Below, one piece after another: positions 1 through 7,106 of a stretch of 16,376 nucleotides of DNA (its first letter is position 1; each line of letters starts with the position of its first letter). The stretch covers positions 1-16,376 of the forward strand of contig JAZDKP010000152.1 of the NCBI GenBank assembly GCA_043802925.1, read 5' to 3'. The notes beneath the pieces are model-generated. The model made no database searches, was not told where the DNA came from, and saw only the letters and a list, made by a program, of their open reading frames with translations. The translations under genes were made by a program, and so were the position numbers. Origin of the DNA: JAZDKP01 sp043802925 (GTDB lineage Bacteria; Fibrobacterota; OXYB2-FULL-49-7; JAEUSG01).

Positions 1-14
1 TATCTTTCTTTTCA

Positions 15-1190
15 ATGGAATCAAAAGCCGAGTTCACCCGCACTCAGGTTATCGAAGCTTTCATTCTGGAAAAAAGTATTACAGCCCCGGACCTTGTCAC
101 TAAAACCGGTCTTTCCAGACCTACTGTTGACTCAATCTTAAATGAGTTCATTGCCAGCGGTTTCATTAAAAAAAGCGGGACCGGCGAATCACGCGGCGGG
201 CGGCGTCCCGTTATCTTTACTATCAATGGCACGGGCCGTTTTTCCATCGGTGTGGCCGTGGCCATTCCAAAAATTGCAGGCGTTATCGTTGACCTGAACG
301 GCGACATTCATGCCGAAGAGACCCTTTCGCTTCCTATCTGGACACAGGCTGATATTTTTCTCGACGAAACGGCCGGCCTTATCAGGCGGCTCGTCGATAA
401 ACTGCCCCAGGGCCAGCCTTTCGACGGCATCGGACTCGCCATCCCGGGCCTCGTGGATCCGGAAAAAGGGATCTCCATCTTCTTTTCCCGGCTTTCCAAT
501 TTCTTCAATAATCCAGTCAGCGCGCTTCTCGAAAAAGAAATCGGTCGCAAGGTTGTGCTCTCGCGTTATCTCGGCAGCGCCGCTTATTCACAAATCCTCC
601 CGTTCGGCGAAAAGTACAATAAACCGCTCGTTTACATCGAACTTGGCGAAGGCATCGAAATGGCGCTCTTTACCGAGGGCCGTTCCTACCGCGGGAATAT
701 CCAGAACGAGGGGGGCTTGGGCCACATGGTCATCGAATACAACGGCCGTACCTGCCTCTGTGGGGCCAAGGGTTGCCTTGAGGCCTATGCCAGCAACCGC
801 GTGCTCATTGATGAGGCCAAGCTGCGGGTGCGCAATGGCGAACCGTCCAGGGTCCCCACCGACCGTGATATGGGTGACGCCGAATTTTACGGGTTGGTAC
901 GGCAGAACGATCCGGTGGCACTTTCCGTGGCCGAAACGGGCATGGACTACCTGGCCCAGGGAGTGGCCAATGTGGTCAACCTGCTCAACCCGGCGCGGGT
1001 TATCATCAGCGGAGCCATAACGCACGCGGGCACGGTCTTCATGGAGCGGGTCAAAGATAGAATATTATATTACGCGTTGAATGTTTTAGGCAAGGAGCTC
1101 GATATCCGCTTCATTCCTTTTGACATCAAAGAGGGGGCACGGGGCGTGGGGCTTCTCCGGTTGTACCAGGAACAGAATGTTTTCGTCTAA
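15..1190 (+). CDS. ROK-family transcriptional regulator (NagC/XylR-like), probably not a kinase
   Basis: This 391-residue protein has the usual ROK repressor layout. A winged helix-turn-helix comes first (about residues 10-65, recognition helix near TGLSRPTVDSIL, wing ending GGRRP), followed by an actin-like ROK fold. The ROK zinc cluster is intact: H237, then C247, C249 and C254 in CLCGAKGC. The position where ROK kinases carry the catalytic Asp of the ENDANA-type motif reads SRYLGSAA (183-190), so Asp is replaced by Tyr185. The Gly-rich phosphate loop is also altered (ELGEGIE). I infer a ligand-sensing regulator without kinase activity. It ends 32 bp before the corrinoid-protein gene and probably controls, or is co-transcribed with, the C1 cluster; this is inferred from position only. 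The ATG at 15 has no clear ribosome site and the frame is open to the window edge, so the true start could lie upstream. Confidence 0.85.
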   Translation: MESKAEFTRTQVIEAFILEKSITAPDLVTKTGLSRPTVDSILNEFIASGFIKKSGTGESRGGRRPVIFTINGTGRFSIGVAVAIPKIAGVIVDLNGDIHAEETLSLPIWTQADIFLDETAGLIRRLVDKLPQGQPFDGIGLAIPGLVDPEKGISIFFSRLSNFFNNPVSALLEKEIGRKVVLSRYLGSAAYSQILPFGEKYNKPLVYIELGEGIEMALFTEGRSYRGNIQNEGGLGHMVIEYNGRTCLCGAKGCLEAYASNRVLIDEAKLRVRNGEPSRVPTDRDMGDAEFYGLVRQNDPVALSVAETGMDYLAQGVANVVNLLNPARVIISGAITHAGTVFMERVKDRILYYALNVLGKELDIRFIPFDIKEGARGVGLLRLYQEQNVFV

Positions 1191-1210
1191 CCCAAATTCT
1201 CAAAATACAA

Positions 1211-1216
1211 AGGAGG
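1211..1216 (+). promoter_or_regulatory. Strong Shine-Dalgarno site of the corrinoid-protein gene
   Basis: AGGAGG lies 6 nt before the ATG at 1223. A GTG at 1220 is in frame directly before that ATG, but it is only 3 nt from the site. The spacing therefore favours the ATG as the start. Confidence 0.75.
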
Positions 1217-1222
1217 TTCGTG

Positions 1223-1864
1223 ATGGCTGATTATCCGGGTATGGCGGCGGCGCTGCAGAAGGGCAAGGCCAAGGACGTGGCGGAACTTGTGAAGGCGGCA
1301 CTCGCGGAAGGGGCGCCCGCAAAAAAAATCCTCGAGGAAGGCCTCATTGCGGGCATGAACGTGATTGCGGTCAAGTTCCGCAACAACGAAGTGTTTGTCC
1401 CCGAAGTGCTGATCGCGGCCCGCGCCATGAAGGCGGGCATGGAACCGCTCGAACCGGCGCTTGTCAAGGCCGGCGTCCAGCCCATCGGCACGGTCATGAT
1501 TGGCACGGTCAAGGGCGACCTGCACGACATCGGCAAAAACCTCGTTGCCATGATGCTCAAGGGCGCGGGCTTTGCGGTCGTGGACATGGGCATTGACCAG
1601 CCCGCTGAAAACTTCATCAAAAAGTTCCAGGAATCCAACGTCCGCATGGTCGCCCTTTGCGCGCTCCTGACCACCACCATGCCGTCGCTCAAGGACGTCA
1701 TCGACAAGTTCAAGACCGCGGGCCTGCGCGACAAGGTCAAAATCGCGGTGGGCGGCGCGCCCGTGACGCAGGAATACGCCAATGAAATCGGCGCGGACGG
1801 TTATGCCGATGACGCGGCCTCGGCCGTGGACGTGTTCAAGCGTTTTGTAAAAGAACTGAAGTAA
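1223..1864 (+). CDS. Corrinoid (B12-binding) methyltransferase protein, MtaC/MetH-like
   Basis: This 213-residue protein is a methyl carrier holding a cobamide cofactor. It has a helical cap domain (about residues 1-85, with the family motif EVLIAARAMKAGM) and a Rossmann-like B12 domain. The cobalt-ligand signature DLHDIGKN is at D99, H101 and G104; H101 should be the lower axial ligand. Later family motifs ALLTTTM and VGGAPV are present. Length and domain order match MtaC, MtmC and MtvC-type corrinoid proteins and the B12 module of MetH. No substrate-specific methanol, methylamine or methoxy methyltransferase lies beside it. The likely partners are the pterin methyltransferase at 2102 and the homocysteine methyltransferase at 4744. 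No reactivation (RamA-like) gene is visible in the window. Confidence 0.92.
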   Translation: MADYPGMAAALQKGKAKDVAELVKAALAEGAPAKKILEEGLIAGMNVIAVKFRNNEVFVPEVLIAARAMKAGMEPLEPALVKAGVQPIGTVMIGTVKGDLHDIGKNLVAMMLKGAGFAVVDMGIDQPAENFIKKFQESNVRMVALCALLTTTMPSLKDVIDKFKTAGLRDKVKIAVGGAPVTQEYANEIGADGYADDAASAVDVFKRFVKELK

Positions 1865-1882
1865 TCGAATTAACAATGGACG

Positions 1883-1911
1883 CCCACTCCGGAGCTAAAC
1901 TCCGGGGTGGG
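1883..1911. repeat. REP-like 12-bp hairpin in the 1865-2101 gap
   Basis: The left arm 1883-1894 and right arm 1900-1911 pair over 12 bp around the loop CTAAA, with one G.T wobble. It begins 18 bp after the corrinoid gene stop. No T-tract follows, so it is not a standard intrinsic terminator. It could attenuate transcription, protect the mRNA 3' end, or be a REP/RAYT-type palindrome. Only one copy was seen in the window. Confidence 0.6.
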
Positions 1912-1966
1912 TAATCCTGGTGATGTTTTTAAAATAAAGGCGCAAGGTAACAGGATTTTAGTTTTC

Positions 1967-2035
1967 TCTACTTTTGACTGCGCAAAAGTAGCAAAACGCA
2001 CCGGGGAGTCGATTCCCCGGACCCCTACAAAAGAA
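1967..2035. repeat. 69-bp double-hairpin intergenic repeat, copy 1
   Basis: Two perfect stem-loops stand in tandem. The first is CTACTTTTG (1968-1976), a 6-nt loop, then CAAAAGTAG (1983-1991). The second is CCGGGGA (2001-2007), loop GTCGAT, then TCCCCGG (2014-2020). The element ends with CAAAAGAA. A second copy lies at 9714-9782 and matches at 61 of 69 positions. Reading frames cross it on the minus strand, but none looks like a real protein. The element sits inside the C1 cluster, between the corrinoid and pterin methyltransferase genes, so it may break or modulate the transcript there. Confidence 0.8.
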
Positions 2036-2101
2036 AGACAGATTGAAGAACGATAATAACTTAAAAAGAGCGTCATAGCAACCAAACGGAAAGGAAATCG
2101 T

Positions 2102-2983
2102 ATGGCAGAGGATTACAGACCCATTCCGGGCTTTCACATTATTGCCGAAAGCATCAACGACTCCGTACCCACCACGCACGAACTGTTTGAAAAGGGCGAC
2201 ATCGCCGGTATCGTGGCTCTGGCCCAGGCGCAGGCGGAGGGCGGCGCGGCGTTCATTGACGTTAACATCGGCAAGCGTGACCCGAAGTTCATGGGCGAGG
2301 TGGTCCGGGCCATCCAGAAGACGGTTCGGTGCCCGCTGTCCATTGACTCACCCGACGTCAATATCCAGCGGGAAGGTCTCTCTGCCTACGATCCCTCCCT
2401 CGGCAACGGCATGCCCCTGGTTAATTCCATATCCGAAATGCGCCTGGAAATCCTGGAACTCAACAAAATCCAGCCGTTCCGGGCCATTCTTATCTGTACT
2501 GAACGGGTGGAAAACGGGTCGGGTCAGCCCAACAAGACCCCGCAGGAGATTTATGAAACCGCTTGCCGGCTCCGCAAACTTGTCTGCAGCGCCCCGTATA
2601 ATTTCAACAACGACCGCATCGTCTTTGATCCGGGCGTGGCTCCCATCGGCGCGGACTTTGAGGGACTTACGCTCTGCACCCTCGATGCCATGAAGCTCAT
2701 TCACAACGATCCGGAGCTCAAGGGCGTCCACATGTCCGTGGGGCTTTCCAATTTCACGCAAATGCTCCCGCAAAAGCGCGCCAATGGCGAACTCGTCAAA
2801 ACGCCGCTCGAAAGTGCGTTCCTGACACTCGCCATGCCGTTCGGCCTCGACTATTCCATTGCGAGCACCAAAAAGAAATACCGGATACTCCGGGAAGGCG
2901 ACGACGCGCTCACCACGCTCAAAGAGGCCCTGGCTGCGGGGGGGATGGAAACCGTCATGCGTATCCAGGAATTCTACAGTTGA
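2102..2983 (+). CDS. Methyl-tetrahydrofolate:corrinoid methyltransferase-like protein (pterin-binding domain)
   Basis: This 293-residue protein is a single DHPS/pterin-binding TIM barrel, as in AcsE (MeTr) and the pterin module of MetH. It would move a methyl group between methyl-THF and the corrinoid protein. Visible landmarks are IIAESIND near the N-terminus, the strand FIDVNIG (D53, N55), PLSIDSP (D82), LVNSIS (N108) and VFDPGVAPIG (D176). D82, N108 and D176 are my candidates for the pterin and proton-donor positions known in MeTr. At 293 residues it is somewhat longer than typical AcsE. AAAGGAAA just before the ATG is a good ribosome site. Other THF-linked methyltransferases of corrinoid systems (MtgA/MtvA-type) share this fold, so the exact acceptor is uncertain. 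Confidence 0.88.
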   Translation: MAEDYRPIPGFHIIAESINDSVPTTHELFEKGDIAGIVALAQAQAEGGAAFIDVNIGKRDPKFMGEVVRAIQKTVRCPLSIDSPDVNIQREGLSAYDPSLGNGMPLVNSISEMRLEILELNKIQPFRAILICTERVENGSGQPNKTPQEIYETACRLRKLVCSAPYNFNNDRIVFDPGVAPIGADFEGLTLCTLDAMKLIHNDPELKGVHMSVGLSNFTQMLPQKRANGELVKTPLESAFLTLAMPFGLDYSIASTKKKYRILREGDDALTTLKEALAAGGMETVMRIQEFYS

Positions 2984-3027
2984 ATTGAATCCACCACTTT
3001 TAGAGAATCAAAAGGGAGCCACACGCC

Positions 3028-4731
3028 ATGGCAGACAAGATTCCGACCACGAATGTGCCCAGCGACATCGACATCGCCCAGGCCGCCAAACCCGCCCATA
3101 TCCGTGACATCGCCAAAGCCTCCGGGCTCTCTGAAAATGAATATGACTTTTACGGCAAGTATATTGCCAAGGTCACCCGCGAAAAAGTGGCGGAGCTCAT
3201 GAACGGAGGCGGCAAGGACGGCAAGCTCATCCTGGTGACCGCCATGAGCCCCACGCCCGCGGGCGAAGGTAAAACCACCACGTCGGTGGGGTTGGCCGAC
3301 GGGTTAAAGCGCATCGGCAAAAGAGTCATGCTCTGCCTCCGCGAGCCTTCCTTAGGCCCCTGTTTTGGCGTCAAGGGCGGCGCAGCGGGCGGCGGGTACG
3401 CCCAGGTGCTTCCCATGGAGGAAATCAACCTTCACTTCACGGGTGACTTCCACGCCATCGGCCTGGCCAACAACCTTCTGTCCGCATGCATCGACAATCA
3501 CATCTTCCAGGGCAATGCCCTGCAGATGGACCCCCGCCGCGTCATCTGGAAGCGCGTGCTGGACATGAACGACCGTGCGCTGCGCAACGTCATCCTCGGC
3601 CTTGGCGGCGCCATGAACGGCATCCCGCGCGAGTCCGAGTTTGAAATCACCGTGGCCTCCGAGGTCATGGCCATTTTCTGCCTTGCCACGGATCTCGCGG
3701 ACCTCAAGCGCCGTCTGGGGAACATCATGGTTGGCTATACGTACGACAAAAAGCCCGTGTTTGCCAAGGACCTCAAGGTCCACGGCTCCATGGCCGCGCT
3801 CCTCAAGGACGCGCTTAGGCCCAACCTGGTCCAGACCCTCGAACAGACGCCCGCGTTTGTGCACGGCGGCCCCTTTGCGAATATCGCGCATGGCGCCAAC
3901 TCCATCATCGCCACCCGTTGCGCCCTCAAAATGGCCGACTACGTGGTCACGGAGGCGGGCTTTGGCTCGGACCTCGGCGGTGAAAAGTTCATGGACGTGG
4001 TTTGCCGTAAGGCGGGCTTCAAGCCGTCCGCGGTTGTCATTGTGGCCACTATCCGCGCCTGCAAAATGCACGGGGGCGTCAAAAAAGAGGACCTGAAAAA
4101 GGAAAACCTCGAGGCGCTCGAAAAGGGCCTGGCCAACCTGAAAAAGCATATTGAAAACATGCGTAACTTCGGCATGCCCGTGGTGGTGGCGCTCAATCAT
4201 TTTTACACCGACACCCTCGCCGAAGTCGCCCTAATCAAGGAAAAGTGCGCGCATCTTGGCGTGGACGTGGTCGAAAGCCGGGTGTGGGAAAAAGGGGGCG
4301 AAGGCGGCGAGGCCCTTGCCAAACGCGTGGTCGAGGTCATCGACAAAATCCCCGGCGACTTTACCTATCTCTACGAGGACAACCTCAACCTCTGGAAAAA
4401 AATCGAGCGCATTGCACAGGAAATCTATGGCGCCGCGGAACTGGAGGCGGAAAAGCGCGTCCGCGACAGGATCGCCCAGTTTCAGGAGCAGGGTTACGGC
4501 CATTTCCCCATTATCATGGCCAAGACGCAGTATTCGCTCTCGTCCGACCCGCAGCTGTTGGGACGGCCCAAGCATTTCAACTTGAATATCCGTGACGTAA
4601 AGCTTGCCACGGGCGCTGAGTTCCTGGTCGTCTATTGTGGTGACATCATGACCATGCCCGGCCTGCCCAAGGTCCCGGCCGCGGAGATTATTGACATTGA
4701 CGAAAACGGGAAGATTAGCGGTTTGTTTTAA
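3028..4731 (+). CDS. fhs: Formate-tetrahydrofolate ligase
   Basis: This 567-residue cytoplasmic enzyme makes 10-formyl-THF from formate, THF and ATP, the entry step of the Wood-Ljungdahl methyl branch. The ATP-binding P-loop TPAGEGKTTT lies at residues 76-85, preceded by LVTAMSP. Family motifs follow in order: REPSLGPCFGVKGGAAGGGYAQ, the FTGDFHAI segment, RRVIWKRVLDMNDRALR, FVHGGPFANIAHG, VTEAGFGSDLGGEKF, and a C-terminal YCGDIMTMPGLPK. Length matches the roughly 555-residue family. GGGAG precedes the ATG. The next gene starts 12 bp after the stop, indicating one transcript. In acetogens the enzyme fixes carbon; elsewhere it can supply formyl groups for purines. The neighbours favour a methyl-branch role here. 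Confidence 0.97.
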   Translation: MADKIPTTNVPSDIDIAQAAKPAHIRDIAKASGLSENEYDFYGKYIAKVTREKVAELMNGGGKDGKLILVTAMSPTPAGEGKTTTSVGLADGLKRIGKRVMLCLREPSLGPCFGVKGGAAGGGYAQVLPMEEINLHFTGDFHAIGLANNLLSACIDNHIFQGNALQMDPRRVIWKRVLDMNDRALRNVILGLGGAMNGIPRESEFEITVASEVMAIFCLATDLADLKRRLGNIMVGYTYDKKPVFAKDLKVHGSMAALLKDALRPNLVQTLEQTPAFVHGGPFANIAHGANSIIATRCALKMADYVVTEAGFGSDLGGEKFMDVVCRKAGFKPSAVVIVATIRACKMHGGVKKEDLKKENLEALEKGLANLKKHIENMRNFGMPVVVALNHFYTDTLAEVALIKEKCAHLGVDVVESRVWEKGGEGGEALAKRVVEVIDKIPGDFTYLYEDNLNLWKKIERIAQEIYGAAELEAEKRVRDRIAQFQEQGYGHFPIIMAKTQYSLSSDPQLLGRPKHFNLNIRDVKLATGAEFLVVYCGDIMTMPGLPKVPAAEIIDIDENGKISGLF

Positions 4732-4743
4732 CGGGGGTCTTTT

Positions 4744-5616
4744 ATGCTGAAAAATGCCAGTGAATTGCTTGCGGGCGGTGTGTTTTTAAGTGACGGCGGG
4801 TTTGGCACCGAACTCTTCAAGCGCGGGCTTGCGGTGGGCGATTCCACGGCGCGTTGGAACGAAATTGAACCGGCCAGGGTCCAAGAGATCCACGCGGCTT
4901 ATGCTGACGCGGGCTCTGACATCGTGCTCGCCAACACCTTCGGCGCCAACCGCATCGTGCTCAAGGGATATGGACTCGAGCTTATGGCCGATAAACTGAA
5001 CCGTCTGGGCGTCCAGAACGCGCGAACGGCCGTTGCCGGCCGGGCGCTCGTGTTTGGCGACATGGGACCCACCGGAAAAATGATTTCCATGGGCGACATC
5101 GACCCCGAGGAGGCCTACAAGGCCTTCCTCGAACAGGCCGCGGCATTCAAGGCCGCGGGCGCGGACGGCGTCTGCGTGGAGACCATGGGCGACATCGACG
5201 AGTTCAAACTGGCCCTCGACGCGTGCAAGGAAAACGGGCTGTTTACCGTGGGGTGCATGTCGTTTGACAGTGGAAAGGACCACGACCGCACCCTGATGGG
5301 CGCCACCTATGCCCAGATGATTGAGGCCGCGGAAGAGGCGGATATTGACATGGTGGGCGCCAACTGCGGGGTGGGCATCGAAGAATATGTCGGCATTGCG
5401 CAGGCGCTGCTGCAGGGCACAAAACTGCCAATCTGGATTAAAGCCAATGCGGGCCTGCCGGTTATAGAGAACGGAAAGACCGTGTATAAAATGGGGGCCG
5501 AAACCTTCGCGGAGCATGCGCTTGCGCTGAAAAAACTCGGGGTGCGCGTCATTGGCGGTTGCTGCGGTACTGCGCCCGAACATATCCGCGCGGTTCGCAA
5601 GTCGATTCCGCGATAA
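4744..5616 (+). CDS. Homocysteine S-methyltransferase family protein (MetH homocysteine-domain type)
   Basis: This 290-residue stand-alone TIM-barrel protein matches the N-terminal module of cobalamin-dependent methionine synthase and the BHMT/MmuM family. The zinc-thiolate ligands are present: C208 in GANCGVG, and C273 and C274 in IGGCCGT. Other family landmarks are LSDGGFGTEL, IVLANTFGANR, GDMGPTGKM and CVETMGDIDE. It should bind zinc-activated homocysteine and accept a methyl group. With the separate pterin (2102) and corrinoid (1223) proteins it would form a three-piece methionine synthase. It could instead take methyl groups from S-methylmethionine or betaine, or use another thiol as acceptor. 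Only 6 bp separate it from the cytochrome b gene. Confidence 0.88.
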   Translation: MLKNASELLAGGVFLSDGGFGTELFKRGLAVGDSTARWNEIEPARVQEIHAAYADAGSDIVLANTFGANRIVLKGYGLELMADKLNRLGVQNARTAVAGRALVFGDMGPTGKMISMGDIDPEEAYKAFLEQAAAFKAAGADGVCVETMGDIDEFKLALDACKENGLFTVGCMSFDSGKDHDRTLMGATYAQMIEAAEEADIDMVGANCGVGIEEYVGIAQALLQGTKLPIWIKANAGLPVIENGKTVYKMGAETFAEHALALKKLGVRVIGGCCGTAPEHIRAVRKSIPR

Positions 5617-5622
5617 CTGGCC

Positions 5623-6330
5623 ATGGTTTTATTCAACGACCCGGCAGTTTACGAATTTGTGCGCGGCCCATTGGCCTCCCTCGCCTTCATGGTCTGCGGC
5701 CTCGGTTTTGTCTTTCAAATCATCCGGTTCCGGCTGCTCACTAAAAACGCGGATTGGCCTTCTGCCGGGTATCCGGACACGCGTCCCCAACTTCTTTTGC
5801 GGCAACCGCACACCTTTCGTCTCCGGCTGATGTACGCGTTCATTGGCGTCAAAAGCACGGCCATCGGCCGTCAACCGGTCATGACGCTCGTGAGTTTTGT
5901 TTTTCACGGTTGCCTTTTCTTCGCCCCGCTGCTTCTGGTGGGCCACAATATCCTGCTCAATGAATCGTTCGGGGTCTCCCTCTTTTCTCTTTCGGAAAAG
6001 ACGTGTGACCGCATGACCGTGCTTTTCATGGCCTGCGTGCTCTTTTTTCTCATGCGCCGTCTATTTCTGGCCCGCGTGCGCGCCATTTCCTCGTTCTACG
6101 ATTATCTCGTGCTCGCGCTCGCGTTTATGCCCTTTCTCACCGGATTTTTGGCCTATCACCAGATTTACAACTACCGCACCATCATCATTCTGCACATGTT
6201 TTCCGGGGAGCTCATGATCATGGCGCTCCCGTACACCAAGCTCATGCATGCGATTTATTTCTTTTTTATGCGGTTTGTGCTTCCGGGTGAAAGCAGCTTT
6301 AAACGCGGTAAAAGGGTCTGGAACACATGA
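5623..6330 (+). CDS. Membrane cytochrome b subunit, NarI/HdrE/TmcC-like
   Basis: This 235-residue integral membrane protein has about five helices (roughly 17-36, 86-108, 131-147, 158-178 and 186-214). Histidines fall where NarI-superfamily proteins bind two b hemes: H95 and H108 on helix 2, H191 and H209 on helix 5. The 18-residue H191-H209 spacing equals that of the known NarI ligands H187 and H205. PYTKLMH at the end of helix 5 resembles the PFSKLxH motif of HdrE and DsrM. I infer quinone or cytochrome-linked electron transfer across the inner membrane. It overlaps the next Fe-S gene by 4 nt (ATGA), so the two are probably translationally coupled. The start is fixed mainly by the neighbouring stop; no strong ribosome site is seen. 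Confidence 0.75.
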   Translation: MVLFNDPAVYEFVRGPLASLAFMVCGLGFVFQIIRFRLLTKNADWPSAGYPDTRPQLLLRQPHTFRLRLMYAFIGVKSTAIGRQPVMTLVSFVFHGCLFFAPLLLVGHNILLNESFGVSLFSLSEKTCDRMTVLFMACVLFFLMRRLFLARVRAISSFYDYLVLALAFMPFLTGFLAYHQIYNYRTIIILHMFSGELMIMALPYTKLMHAIYFFFMRFVLPGESSFKRGKRVWNT

Positions 6331-6704
6331 GCGCATCAAAAACCGTGGTTGATGTCCCGGCCGTCCAGGCGCGCCTGAAAAAGCGCGCGGGCCGCAACAA
6401 GCTCGCGCTTACGCTCTGCGCCCATTGCAGCATGTGCGCTGACAGCTGTTTTCTTTATCGCTCAAAAGGTAAAGACCCCGAATATATGCCGTCACACAAG
6501 GTCATCAACACCGTGGGCCGGCTCTATAAGAAAAAGGGCCGGGTCACAATACAGGACCTCGAAGAGATGCGCGAAATCGCATTCAAGCGGTGCGTGCTCT
6601 GCATGCGCTGTTATTGCCCGCTCGGGCTCAATATCCCCGAAATGATCGGGTTTGCCCGGAGCGTCTGCCGTTCGCAGGGAGTTTATCCTGATTATGAAAA
6701 ATAG
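6327..6704 (+). CDS. Small two-cluster Fe-S protein, HdrC-like
   Basis: This 125-residue cytoplasmic protein has two cysteine motifs. The first is C31-x2-C34-x2-C37-x3-C41 (CAHCSMCADSC), a normal [4Fe-4S] site without the usual trailing Pro. The second is C89-x2-C92-x2-C95-x-C97-P (CVLCMRCYCP), two residues shorter than the standard pattern. C114 is a possible extra ligand. The layout of two clusters separated by a helical spacer is like HdrC and the ferredoxin parts of DsrK/TmcB. There is no CCG domain, so it cannot be a full HdrD. Its position between a membrane cytochrome b and a c3 cytochrome implies that it passes electrons between the membrane unit and a soluble enzyme, plausibly MetVF. 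It overlaps both neighbours (4 nt and 11 nt). Confidence 0.8.
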   Translation: MSASKTVVDVPAVQARLKKRAGRNKLALTLCAHCSMCADSCFLYRSKGKDPEYMPSHKVINTVGRLYKKKGRVTIQDLEEMREIAFKRCVLCMRCYCPLGLNIPEMIGFARSVCRSQGVYPDYEK

Positions 6705-7086
6705 CCTGTTGCCCCTTTTTGTCGCGGTGTTCACGATGGCCTGTTTTGCCCAGACGGACACGATGACGCTGGACCATCGTGATGTGTTCAAGAAAAAACA
6801 GCGCTCGCCCGTGCTGTTTACGCACGCCAACCACATGATGGTCGATTCCCTTGGCTGCAAGGCGTGCCACCATCGCTATGAAAAGGGACGGAATGTGCTC
6901 GACGAGGGCGAATTGGAGGCGGGGGCGCCTGCGGCAAAATGCGAAGCGTGCCATAGTCACAAACGGCCCGCGTCACTCCAGAAGGCCTTTCACCGCCAGT
7001 GTATGGAATGCCATCGCGGGCTTGTAAAACAAAAGAAGAAAAGCGGGCCGCTCACCTGTGCGGAATGTCATCCGCGCGCTAAGTAA
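6694..7086 (+). CDS. Periplasmic tetraheme cytochrome c (class III, c3-like)
   Basis: This 130-residue precursor has a signal peptide of about 19 residues (hydrophobic core LLPLFVAVFTMACFA, then Gln). Four CxxCH heme sites follow: C55-H59, C83-H87, C103-H107 and C122-H126. Additional histidines in FTHANH, CHH, CHSH and FH can serve as sixth ligands, as in c3/c7 cytochromes. It should carry electrons in the periplasm and dock with the cytochrome b protein encoded at 5623. The ATG at 6694 is chosen because the signal peptide starts there; an upstream in-frame ATG at 6652 would put polar residues in front. The gene overlaps the Fe-S gene by 11 nt. The cytochrome b plus Fe-S plus c3 set recalls, but does not equal, the Tmc complex of sulfate reducers. 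Confidence 0.88.
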   Translation: MKNSLLPLFVAVFTMACFAQTDTMTLDHRDVFKKKQRSPVLFTHANHMMVDSLGCKACHHRYEKGRNVLDEGELEAGAPAAKCEACHSHKRPASLQKAFHRQCMECHRGLVKQKKKSGPLTCAECHPRAK

Positions 7087-7106
7087 ACGTGGGTACGGAG
7101 GAATGA

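Noticed and set aside
1220..1222. GTG as start of the corrinoid-protein gene
   Set aside because: It is only 3 nt from the AGGAGG site; the ATG at 1223 has better spacing.
2001..2025. Resemblance of the GC hairpin to a tRNA T-arm
   Set aside because: The loop is 6 nt (GTCGAT) rather than 7, and no D-arm, anticodon arm or acceptor stem can be folded around it.
1865..2101. Possible cobalamin, SAM or folate riboswitch before the pterin methyltransferase
   Set aside because: No B12-box or recognisable SAM or THF aptamer core was seen; the hairpins also recur at an unrelated site.
1870..2179. Short minus-strand frames across the 69-bp repeat
   Set aside because: Their sequence derives from the hairpin repeat itself; no conserved protein features and no start signals.
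3352..4200. 282-codon open frame on the minus strand opposite fhs
   Set aside because: Entirely antisense to fhs, His- and Val-rich composition typical of shadow frames, and no ribosome site.
6694..6756. Lipoprotein signal in the tetraheme cytochrome
   Set aside because: The sequence before the Cys is TMA, not an L/V-x-A/G lipobox, and cleavage before Gln20 fits better.
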